Assembly (NCBI RefSeq): GCF_900143025.1
Contig: NZ_FRCT01000019.1
Location: 1-64,000 of the forward strand
Reading direction: 5' to 3'
Length of the DNA: 64,000 nucleotides
From: Ruminococcus flavefaciens
Lineage (GTDB): Bacteria; Bacillota; Clostridia; Oscillospirales; Ruminococcaceae
The notes beneath the pieces are model-generated. The model had not been told where the DNA came from. It ran no database searches and saw nothing but the letters and a program-made list of their open reading frames with translations. Both the position numbers and the translations under genes were made by a program. Shown here one piece after another: positions 27,121 through 34,900 of the stretch (the stretch's first letter is position 1; the number at the start of each line of letters is the position of its first letter).

Positions 27121-27774
27121 ATGAACGAGCATGAAAGCAGGAAGAAAACGAATGGTTTTACACTTATAGAGCTTATTGTAGTTATTTGTATAATCAGTGT
27201 TCTTGCTGCCATGCTTGTTCCGAGCATCATGGGCTATGTAGAGCTTGCAAGAAACAGGGCTGATGTAAGTGCAGCCGATGTTATATGTAAAGCGATACAG
27301 GTCGAGTGTGCTATGGACACCGACAGGATAGAGTATTTTACAAAAAACCCATGGCGAGCAGGTGTAAATAAGGACGGTACTAAATACGAAGCTGATGATC
27401 ACGGCTATGTATATGTAGATCAAAACGAGGTGCGTGTAAGCAGCTACGCTATTGCGAAGATCCTTGAAGAAAACGGATATATTAAGTCAGCAGGAAAGAA
27501 CACAGGCGAAATAAAGGAATATAAGTTCAAAAAGGATCAGTGCAAGGGTCTTATATGCAAATCAAGAAAGAAATGGTATCGTTACCAGATAAATATAATA
27601 TACAGAAATGGCGAGGTAGATTTTACCTTTTCAGCCAACTCAAAGGACGGTGAGCGTTACAACACCTCAGGTCAGAGCAGCGGCACCAACCTTCACGATC
27701 AGCGGGCATCTGAGATATTTGCAGGCATGATCGGAGGTACTGCCGACGACATAGTTTCGCTTCCGTCATTGTAA
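27121..27774 (+). CDS. Type IV prepilin-like (pseudopilin) protein
   Basis: 217 residues from ATG 27121, which has GGGAGGG eight bases upstream; earlier ATGs overlap that site. The N-terminus carries a prepilin signal NGFTLIELIVV at about 13-23: Gly before the cut, Phe+1, Glu+5 and a hydrophobic helix. The rest (SAADVICKAIQ, then a mixed beta domain) fits a pseudopilin or ComGC/type II secretion-like subunit. It is alone here, with no PilB, PilC or PilD gene in the window, so its assembly system must be elsewhere. It has its own promoter and terminator. Confidence 0.8.
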   Translation: MNEHESRKKTNGFTLIELIVVICIISVLAAMLVPSIMGYVELARNRADVSAADVICKAIQVECAMDTDRIEYFTKNPWRAGVNKDGTKYEADDHGYVYVDQNEVRVSSYAIAKILEENGYIKSAGKNTGEIKEYKFKKDQCKGLICKSRKKWYRYQINIIYRNGEVDFTFSANSKDGERYNTSGQSSGTNLHDQRASEIFAGMIGGTADDIVSLPSL

Positions 27775-27820
27775 AAGCCCCCACTCCATATATTATATAA
27801 AGCCCCCTAATTTATATAAG

Positions 27821-27850
27821 CAAAAAAACACGCAAATGCGTGTTTTTTTG
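27821..27850. terminator. Bidirectional terminator
   Basis: AAAAAAACACGCA / TGCGTGTTTTTTT hairpin between the convergent prepilin (+) and zinc-ribbon (-) genes. Confidence 0.85.
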
Positions 27851-27856
27851 TTTGTA

Positions 27857-28279
27857 TCAGAATTTTCCTATACTTACCAGCTGTGCGGTAAACATTTTGC
27901 ATTTTGGACAGAAGGTGATAGAGCCGCGGGTCTTTCTTAAAAGTGTTGAATGGCAGCCCGGACATTCATGTCTGAATTCTATGTTCAATGTGAAATCCTT
28001 CTGATTAAGGGACATTTCCTTTGCTATCTGGACAGAGAACTGTCGGCATTCCATACACTGGTAGAGATCGGTCTCGCAGTTTACGACAATTTTCTGATGC
28101 TCGGTCTTTACGAGCTGTCTGATGCTTTCACCGTATTTTCCGTAAAGTGCGGCACTGCGGAGCTCCTCTTCTGCTTCTTCTGTACGTTTTTTGTAGTCTT
28201 TGGTCATAAGTCTTCCGCCGACGAAAAACTCTTCTTCGTATCCACATTCATCGCATTTGTACTTATAAGATGTTCCCAT
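27857..28279 (-). CDS. Zinc-ribbon protein, function unknown
   Basis: 140 residues from MGTSYKYKCDECG, whose ATG is preceded by AAAGGAG; an in-frame ATG further upstream has no such site. It has four Cys pairs: CDEC near the N-terminus, CMEC in the middle, and CPGC and CPKC near the C-terminus, so it likely holds two zinc ribbons. Between them is a charged helical region. There is no enzymatic motif. It may be a nucleic-acid or protein-binding factor; no role can be assigned. Confidence 0.7.
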   Translation of the reverse strand: MGTSYKYKCDECGYEEEFFVGGRLMTKDYKKRTEEAEEELRSAALYGKYGESIRQLVKTEHQKIVVNCETDLYQCMECRQFSVQIAKEMSLNQKDFTLNIEFRHECPGCHSTLLRKTRGSITFCPKCKMFTAQLVSIGKF

Positions 28280-28488
28280 TGTCACCGCTCCTTTCGTATT
28301 ATATTTTATATTAACACAAGTCATTAAAAAAATCAAGTATAATATAGCTCTTCCTTTGGCTAAATAGGTATTTTGTGCGATTTTTGTGTCGAATTTTTAT
28401 CAAATTCATAGATTCGTATTATTACCCATTGATTTTTGAGAAATAGTATGTTATAATGAGTTTATAATTTTATATGGGGGTATATTGT

Positions 28489-28980
28489 ATGATTATAAGA
28501 CATATTACCGAAGAAGATGATTTTTCAGCTGTCAGAAGCATCTACGAAAAGAGCTGGCAGTTTGCATATAAAGGAATAGTACCGCAGGATTACCTTGACA
28601 GTATCCCGAAAGAAAAATGGGGCGGCGATATCCTTAAAAACGGCAGGATCGAGATAGGCGCCTTTGAGGGCGACAAGATAGTAGGAACTGCAAGCTTCTG
28701 CCCGTCACGCTGGGAAAAATTCGGCAGCTGCGGCGAGATAGTTACTATTTACCTGCTGCCCGAGTATATAGGCAAGGGCATAGGTTCTCAGCTGCTCATA
28801 GCCTGCATCGGAGAGCTGGAGCTTCTGGGCTTTACGTCTATACTTATATGGGTGCTTGAAGATAACTACAGAGCCCGTCGTTTTTACGAAAAGCACGGCT
28901 TTGTGAATACCGAGGATCATATGACTTCTGTTATCGGCGGCAAGGAGCTGCAAGAGGTAATGTATATAAGAAGAAAATAA
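28489..28980 (+). CDS. GNAT-family N-acetyltransferase
   Basis: 163 residues from MIIRHITEED; the ATG at 28474 overlaps the GGGGG ribosome site. It has the standard GNAT fold: N-terminal strand and helix (VRSIYEKSWQFAYKGIV), acetyl-CoA loop (LPEYIGKGIGSQLL) and motif B (RRFYEKHGFV). It transfers acetyl from acetyl-CoA to an amine, but the substrate cannot be read from sequence. It is a single gene. Confidence 0.85.
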   Translation: MIIRHITEEDDFSAVRSIYEKSWQFAYKGIVPQDYLDSIPKEKWGGDILKNGRIEIGAFEGDKIVGTASFCPSRWEKFGSCGEIVTIYLLPEYIGKGIGSQLLIACIGELELLGFTSILIWVLEDNYRARRFYEKHGFVNTEDHMTSVIGGKELQEVMYIRRK

Positions 28981-29329
28981 CGCAGAGCTTATCAGCCGAA
29001 AGGCGAATGATACCCTTTGTAAGAGTCTGTAATGCTGTTTTTTACGTGTCTGAGAGTATGGGCGTATTGTTGTAGTCTCATGCTGTGCGGCTGTTACAGA
29101 CGATATTTGAGGCTGTTATATACTGCTGTATGTGCAATTATGAATTAGCTGTTAACAAAAATTGCATTTCACGCTCAAAATACTGCATTTCACGCACAGT
29201 TATTGTTTTTTTCTTTCAGATGTATTATTATAGATATGTTGCTTGTGATGAGCACAGGGGGAATTAATATCAGTCCCTTTTGCACAGACATTGTTCCCTC
29301 AGTGTCTGTGAGTTTAAGTTGCACACAAA
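28981..29329. other. Non-coding stretch with spaced direct repeats
   Basis: No gene is supported. TGCATTTCACGC occurs at 29163-29174 and 29184-29195, 21 bp apart (two helical turns), which could be a binding site. A hairpin CACAGACA ... TGTCTGTG lies at 29283-29310. Confidence 0.5.
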
Positions 29330-29362
29330 AAAGAGCAGTTCTTCCCGAACTGCTCTTTTGCT
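29330..29362 (-). terminator. Terminator of the FtsX-type transporter operon
   Basis: Hairpin AGAGCAGTTC / GAACTGCTCT with T runs, directly after the permease stop (minus strand). Confidence 0.85.
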
Positions 29363-32080
29363 TTATCTGTTTACTGCCTGTGCTATGGAGTCTATCTTTT
29401 CGAGAGTCTTTGTTGCAGGTATTGCCGACAGGATAGCGATAATGATATTTAATAATATTGATAGTAGTATTACTGTAACGATAGTTCCTATCTGTTTTTC
29501 AACAGATCCGCCAAATTCAGGGATATAAATAAGTACGCCGAGGATAGTGCCGACTATGGCGGCAACAGCCGAGAACATCATAGTTTCCATGAGTACGCTC
29601 TTTCTCAGCTGGTTTCGCGTCATACCAACGCTTCTGAGCATCATGAGCTCGCGGCTTCTGTTGAGTACGCTGGTATTTACCGAGTTTATCATGGATAGTA
29701 TACCCACCAGCCATATCGACACGAGGAAGGTGAGGAGCACCTTTGCTATAGCCTTGAGGAATGACATAAGTCCCGTTCCTGCCATATAAGCATTCTGGGA
29801 GTACTCAACAGTGTTATTCGCTGTGAAATCGTTGAATATCTTCTCTGCTTCCTCATAGTGTTCTCTGTTGGTGGTCAGAGTGATATCCATAGGCATATCA
29901 AATTCAGCGGCACTTTCAAGAGGTATGATAAATCCTCCTGAACTAAACTGACTTCGTACAGCACCGATAAATTTTTTCTTTGTATCTGTGCTGTAGAATT
30001 CGATATAGGTCTCCTTTTCTGGAGCTGTAAAGCTGTCGCCGGTTTTAGCCTGATCGTAGGTGTTTCTGAAAATTACATTCGAGGAAGCAAATTCATCATA
30101 GCTCATGCCGATGAGCTTTTCAAGCCCTGCCTTTTCGTAGTCCTTTCGGTCAACTGTATGTACGAAGGCTGAGCGTGTTTCTTTATCGCCCTGTATGGAA
30201 GTACCTGTTTTCAGCAACGGGTCTGCATCTTCGGGACATTTGAATGTAAGCTGGTAATAGGCTTCAATATGTACATCATTGAATATTTCCTTGTCGCCGA
30301 ATGTTTTGTTTACCTCGTTCAGGGCGTTTTTCGGGTCATTGCTGTAATATCCTAATATCCAGAAATCCTGGATATTTTCCTGGTTCATATCTTTCTTCAT
30401 TTCCTTGTAAGAATTTAGCGCGATAAGTGCCGAGAAGGTGAACATGAGCACACCCAGTCCCATTGTGATAGTCGCAACGATGAAACGGCTCTTTGCCGCA
30501 CCTATATTCTTACGGGTATAGCGTCTGAGGAACTTCTTTGAGTTCAGGTCAAGCTTGGACTTTGAATTTTTCAGCTTTTTCTTTTTGCTCCTTGGCTTGC
30601 CGAAGTTGAGAGCCTCAGCAGGGGAGAGCTTTCTTGCTACCCACATAGCCGAGGTATACGCCGAGATAAGCACAGCAATGACGCTGAGGAATATAGCTAT
30701 ACCGATAAAAAGCGGCTTTGCGGAGAATTCAAACATGGGGAATCCTATCCTTCTGAATGAATTCATGGACGAGCGGCATATGAGTATTGCAGAGATTATG
30801 CCCAGGGGTATTGCTGTGAATATGTAGAATACAGCCTCGGCAAGCACTACAGTCGCCACTTGCAGCTTTGAAGCTCCCATGACGCGGAGTGCTGCGAAAT
30901 GTGTGCTTCTCTCCTGTGCAGCCATTTCAAAGGCATTGTCGATGACAAATCTTGCAATGAACCACGCTATAAGGAGTAAGATAAGCGCAGGCACTACAGC
31001 CATTGGTATGACCTTTCCTACAGCATCTGAGCTTTTCCATTCAAGTGCAAGTAGCAATGTATTGGGGCAGTGAGGATATTCATCGTTGTCATAATAATCC
31101 TTTTCCACATCAAAGCCCAAGTCGCCGAAAAGCTTCTTCAACGCATCATCATAGTCCATGCTGTCGGTAGTACGTATTTTTACTTCGTGCTCATCTTCAT
31201 ATCTTATATCGGGGTTCTTTTCATAGACCTCGGCAAGACTCAATTTGTCGCTGCCTGTGTTAAGGATATCCAAATATTTCTCGGCTGAACGATTTGATTG
31301 AGTAAGGAAGCCTGTTATCTTGAAGGTAAGCTCCACAGGCTCGCCGTAGGTTATATCCGTGAGAGGAGCATCATTTGTGCCTATATTCTTCTGATTTAGT
31401 AAAATAGATGAGATACTGGACTTGCTGGCTTTGCTTTTCAGTTCCTCGGAAAGCTCCTCATATTCTGCATCAGTAACTGTATATTCCGTGCCGTATTTTT
31501 CCTTCAGCTCTGCACGGATATCCTTTATGATCTGGGCATTTTCATCGTATCTGGCGAGTGCAGGGCGGATAGTCAGGGTAACGGTGTCCCCCTCCTTATA
31601 GCCCATTTCCTTGAATATATCAGATACATAGATACCCTTGTTATTAGCGTACTGAGCTGCGGAACGGTCATCGTATCTGCTTTTTAGCTCGATATTTCCT
31701 TCAGATGAGGTCAATCCCGCATTTTTTACCCTGTAGCTTGTTTTGCCGTCAGATATCTCAAAGAAGCTTACCTCTCTTTCGTTTTTCTGGAAAAGCACCT
31801 CCATATCGTAGCAGTAATAATCTTCTACAACAGGGTGTCCCTTTATTGTCTCACGAGCCTTCTGCGGGTCATCGGCATGGTCTATCCAGCTCGATATCTC
31901 CGCCTCATATGAGCCGTCCTCGTCCTTTGTGTAGTTGAGAAGCGTAGAAAAAATACTGCTTCCGTATGCGCAGACTGTTGCAAGAATGAATGCGGACAGA
32001 GTTATACACATAAAGGTGAGGATAGTACGCAGTTTTTGTCTGCGGATATACTTCATTGAAAGTGAAATAAGATGTTTCAT
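29363..32080 (-). CDS. ABC transporter permease (FtsX/MacB superfamily)
   Basis: 905 residues. A first membrane helix (about 17-45) is followed by a large outside domain (about 50-360). Three helices then form the first FtsX unit (about 365-490), followed by a second long outside domain (about 560-790) and a C-terminal FtsX unit (three helices, about 800-895, with LMMLRSVGMTRNQLRKSV). This double-FtsX layout is typical of Firmicutes peptide-resistance or lipoprotein-type exporters. The ATPase gene lies 12 bp upstream. Confidence 0.88.
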   Translation of the reverse strand: MKHLISLSMKYIRRQKLRTILTFMCITLSAFILATVCAYGSSIFSTLLNYTKDEDGSYEAEISSWIDHADDPQKARETIKGHPVVEDYYCYDMEVLFQKNEREVSFFEISDGKTSYRVKNAGLTSSEGNIELKSRYDDRSAAQYANNKGIYVSDIFKEMGYKEGDTVTLTIRPALARYDENAQIIKDIRAELKEKYGTEYTVTDAEYEELSEELKSKASKSSISSILLNQKNIGTNDAPLTDITYGEPVELTFKITGFLTQSNRSAEKYLDILNTGSDKLSLAEVYEKNPDIRYEDEHEVKIRTTDSMDYDDALKKLFGDLGFDVEKDYYDNDEYPHCPNTLLLALEWKSSDAVGKVIPMAVVPALILLLIAWFIARFVIDNAFEMAAQERSTHFAALRVMGASKLQVATVVLAEAVFYIFTAIPLGIISAILICRSSMNSFRRIGFPMFEFSAKPLFIGIAIFLSVIAVLISAYTSAMWVARKLSPAEALNFGKPRSKKKKLKNSKSKLDLNSKKFLRRYTRKNIGAAKSRFIVATITMGLGVLMFTFSALIALNSYKEMKKDMNQENIQDFWILGYYSNDPKNALNEVNKTFGDKEIFNDVHIEAYYQLTFKCPEDADPLLKTGTSIQGDKETRSAFVHTVDRKDYEKAGLEKLIGMSYDEFASSNVIFRNTYDQAKTGDSFTAPEKETYIEFYSTDTKKKFIGAVRSQFSSGGFIIPLESAAEFDMPMDITLTTNREHYEEAEKIFNDFTANNTVEYSQNAYMAGTGLMSFLKAIAKVLLTFLVSIWLVGILSMINSVNTSVLNRSRELMMLRSVGMTRNQLRKSVLMETMMFSAVAAIVGTILGVLIYIPEFGGSVEKQIGTIVTVILLSILLNIIIAILSAIPATKTLEKIDSIAQAVNR

Positions 32081-32092
32081 ATCCTCGCCTCC

Positions 32093-32767
32093 TTATTCCG
32101 AGAGGACTCCGTCTGTAATGCGGCAGATACGGTCTGCCTGAGCGGCAATGCTGCCGTCATGGGTAATGAGTATAAGGGTCTGATTATACTTTTTTATAGA
32201 GTTTTTAAGGATAGAGATTATCTCGCGGCTGTTTTTGCTGTCGAGATTTCCCGTAGGCTCGTCCGCAAGGATGATTTTCGGCTTGTGGATAAGTGCGCGT
32301 GCAAAGGCAACACGCTGCTGCTGACCGCCCGAAAGCTCGTGAGGGTAGTTATTGCGCTTTACGTCAAGTCCCGTCAGTTTGAGGAGCTCCTCAAGGAATT
32401 CCTTATCGGGTGAAGTATTGTCAAGGTTGAGAGGAAGAACTATATTCTCCTCCACATTTAGTACGGGTATGAGATTGAAGTTCTGGAAAATGAAGCCTAT
32501 ACTCTTGCGGCGGTATGCGGACAGTCCGTTGTCGTCCATTTTGGTAATGTCCTTGCCGTTGAATAATATGCTTCCGCTTGTAGCGCGGTCAAGAGAGCCA
32601 AGACAGTTGAGGAGAGTGGTCTTGCCGCTGCCGCTTTCGCCTGTTATAGCCACGAATTCGCCCTGCCTAACCTCTAAGTCAACCTTGTCGAGAGCGAGAA
32701 AGGCATTTTCGCCCTCGCCGTATTCCTTTGTAAGTTTTTCGGTTTTCAGAATGATGTTGTCGTCCAT
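32093..32767 (-). CDS. ABC transporter ATP-binding protein (MacB/LolD type)
   Basis: 224 residues. Walker A GESGSGKTTLLN, Q loop in FIFQNFNLIP, signature LSGGQQQRVAFARAL, Walker B ILADEPTGNLDS and the H loop in LITHD. NLIPVLNVEENI and the GNLDS box are usual in the MacB/LolD/BceA group. It pairs with the FtsX permease downstream. A terminator-like hairpin at 32838-32868 separates it from the two-component genes, so the transporter likely has its own promoter, perhaps controlled by that system. Confidence 0.92.
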   Translation of the reverse strand: MDDNIILKTEKLTKEYGEGENAFLALDKVDLEVRQGEFVAITGESGSGKTTLLNCLGSLDRATSGSILFNGKDITKMDDNGLSAYRRKSIGFIFQNFNLIPVLNVEENIVLPLNLDNTSPDKEFLEELLKLTGLDVKRNNYPHELSGGQQQRVAFARALIHKPKIILADEPTGNLDSKNSREIISILKNSIKKYNQTLILITHDGSIAAQADRICRITDGVLSE

Positions 32768-32837
32768 AATGATACCTCCGTTCCTTATTGTAGCTTTAGT
32801 TTAACACGGTTATCTTACTGTAATGTTACAAAAATGA

Positions 32838-32868
32838 AAAAAGCTGAGAAAAAATCTCAGCTTTTTAT
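32838..32868 (-). terminator. Terminator after the two-component operon
   Basis: AGCTGAGA / TCTCAGCT hairpin flanked by A and T runs, between the kinase stop (32938) and the ATPase gene. Confidence 0.8.
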
Positions 32869-32937
32869 AATTTAAGAGTATATGCAAGCCTTTAACTGTA
32901 GGGACGAACAGTGTCCGCCCGTGCTTTTACCGTCGGA

Positions 32938-34152
32938 TTAATCTTTAATAAATACGAATTCAAACCGTGTGCCCTTGCCGACCTCAGAATACACCATTAT
33001 ATCGCCGCCGTTTGCGCGGACTATCTTCTGAGCGATTGACATACCGAGTCCCGAGCTGTACATGGTCTTGTCGTTGGAGCGCGAAGAAAAGCGTTCAAAC
33101 AGCTTTGGTATCTCTGCCTGCGGTATGCCCTTGCCGTTGTCGGAGAGTGCAAGGGTTATCATTATCGGATTTTCTTTGAGCTCCAGTGATATCTCTGTAC
33201 ATTCCGCGTGGTCTGCGGAGTTCTTGATGATATTCTCCACAGCCTCGCAGAGCCAGCCCTTATCGCAGCTGAGCCTTATATCATCGGACAGCTCATCTTT
33301 TACTATTATCTCTTTGCTTCTGAGGAGAGGGGACATACGCGTTACTGCCATGCGGCATATTTCAGCAAGTGAGTTGAGTTCCATATCGTATTCAACAGCA
33401 TTTGCATTGAGCTTTGCAAGCTTTATCGCTTCGATAACAAGCTTCTCCATGCTGCCTAAATTAAGCTGTATCTCGTCCGCGAGCTTGTCGCGGTGCTCCT
33501 GCGGCAGATTGTCCAGCTCGCTGAGCATATCGGTGTTGAGTCTTACAACAGCAAGAGAGGTCTTTATCTGATGAGACAGGTCTGTGAGGAAATCGCGGAG
33601 AAATCTCTGCTCACTGCTGAGTCTGAAATGGAGATTGTTCATGCGGTCTGCGAGAGTGTCTGCGGCTTCGGATATCCTGTGTACACAGCCTAAGTCCTCG
33701 CCGTAAAGACCGATAACTCCGTTTGACCTGTCGGCAGCGTCAAGGCAGTCTGCGCGGAGCTTTTCCAGATCGCGGTATATGTTCATAAGCTCATGTACAG
33801 CTATGACGAACCATATTACCGACAGGGAAGCCATAAGCACAAATATAGGCATGAATACCGTCATGCGGACTGTCTTGTAGCTGTGCATTATTTCGGGTGA
33901 AAGGCTGCGGTCGATACTGTAGCTGCGGAGAAGCTCCTCAGCCTTTGCTATAGATGCTTCGTCAGCCTTATCTGTGAATTTTCCGCCGCCCATTGCCGAA
34001 AGCTGAGTACTTATCTGTGCCTTTACGATCCTGTCTGCGCAAAGCTTGGATATGAAGAAAGCGGCGGCTGCTGATATGCATATGAGCAGCAGAAATACCA
34101 GCAGAAGCTTTCGCGGAGCACGGTTGTTTATAAATCGGTCTGTTCTGTCCAT
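32938..34152 (-). CDS. Sensor histidine kinase
   Basis: 404 residues. Two membrane segments (about 15-36 and 94-117) frame a short outside loop. HisKA has the phospho-histidine in TDLSHQIKTSLAV. The HATPase shows the N box (ENIIKNSADHAE), DNGKGIP, a short lid and SSGLGMSIA. The short sensing loop and nearby FtsX-type transporter are the pattern of BceS/VanS-like systems that respond to antimicrobial peptides, often through the transporter. The start overlaps the regulator gene by 25 bases. Confidence 0.9.
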   Translation of the reverse strand: MDRTDRFINNRAPRKLLLVFLLLICISAAAAFFISKLCADRIVKAQISTQLSAMGGGKFTDKADEASIAKAEELLRSYSIDRSLSPEIMHSYKTVRMTVFMPIFVLMASLSVIWFVIAVHELMNIYRDLEKLRADCLDAADRSNGVIGLYGEDLGCVHRISEAADTLADRMNNLHFRLSSEQRFLRDFLTDLSHQIKTSLAVVRLNTDMLSELDNLPQEHRDKLADEIQLNLGSMEKLVIEAIKLAKLNANAVEYDMELNSLAEICRMAVTRMSPLLRSKEIIVKDELSDDIRLSCDKGWLCEAVENIIKNSADHAECTEISLELKENPIMITLALSDNGKGIPQAEIPKLFERFSSRSNDKTMYSSGLGMSIAQKIVRANGGDIMVYSEVGKGTRFEFVFIKD

Positions 34153-34736
34153 TTATAGCCCATTCCTCTCTTGGTGACTATCCTGCCGCTGCCCGTGGTC
34201 TTGCTTAGCTTTTCGCGGAGGCGGCTGATATTTACCGAAAGGGTGTTGTCGTTTACGAAAATGCCCTTCGAGTCCCAGAGATATTCCAGTATCTGTTCAC
34301 GGGTAAGGTACTGCTCACGGTTCAGCATGAGATAGCTCAGGAGCTTCTGTTCAACTGCGGTAAGCTCCATTTCGGGAACATCGGGTACTCGTCTGAGATT
34401 TGCGCGTATACGCGAAAAAAGCTCTCTCAGGCGGAATGGCTTTGTTATGTAATCATCGCCGCCGCTGTCGAGTCCGCGGACTATGTCTGCTTCGTCGTCG
34501 CATGAGGTAAGGAATATAACGGGGGTCTGTATCTTTTTCCTGATACGTTTGCAAAGGTCAACGCCGTTGCCGTCAGGGAGCATAACGTCCAGCAGTATAA
34601 TGTCAGCCTCGGGAGCGTGTTTTTCAGCAGCGACCGTGGTATTTACCGCAATAACGTTGTATCCCTCTGACCTTAGAGCGAGGGAGATATTGCTGTTTAG
34701 AGTTTCGTCGTCCTCAACAAGAAGTATGGTGTTCAT
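34128..34736 (-). CDS. OmpR-family response regulator, compact form
   Basis: 202 residues, about 20-25 shorter than usual. The receiver domain (about 1-115) has Asp8/Asp9, phospho-acceptor Asp in ILLDVMLPDGNG, Thr in FLTSCDD and Lys in ITKPFR. The winged helix (about 122-198: LTAVEQKLLSYLM, LTREQILEYLW, LSVNISRLREKL) follows after a short linker. The N-terminal beta sheet that normally opens the effector domain is missing. It pairs with the downstream kinase and probably controls the FtsX transporter genes. Confidence 0.88.
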   Translation of the reverse strand: MNTILLVEDDETLNSNISLALRSEGYNVIAVNTTVAAEKHAPEADIILLDVMLPDGNGVDLCKRIRKKIQTPVIFLTSCDDEADIVRGLDSGGDDYITKPFRLRELFSRIRANLRRVPDVPEMELTAVEQKLLSYLMLNREQYLTREQILEYLWDSKGIFVNDNTLSVNISRLREKLSKTTGSGRIVTKRGMGYKWTEQTDL

Positions 34737-34860
34737 GGGTTCACCTCGGAGTTTTTTTCTTTATTGTAGCATATCTTTTGAGTTTTGACAAGCATCAGGC
34801 AGTTTTATCTGTAATTGTACGGTCAGATATTATCCGATGCTGATATGTGAGGTCCAAAAT

Positions 34861-34893
34861 AAAAGCTGCACCGCGGATACCGCGATGCAGCCA
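34861..34893 (-). terminator. Terminator of the U32-like gene
   Basis: GCTGCA(C/T)CGCGG-type hairpin, with arms GCTGCACCGCGG and CCGCGATGCAGC (one mismatch) and a T-rich tail on the minus strand, eight bases after the stop. Confidence 0.75.
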
Positions 34894-34900
34894 TGAATTA

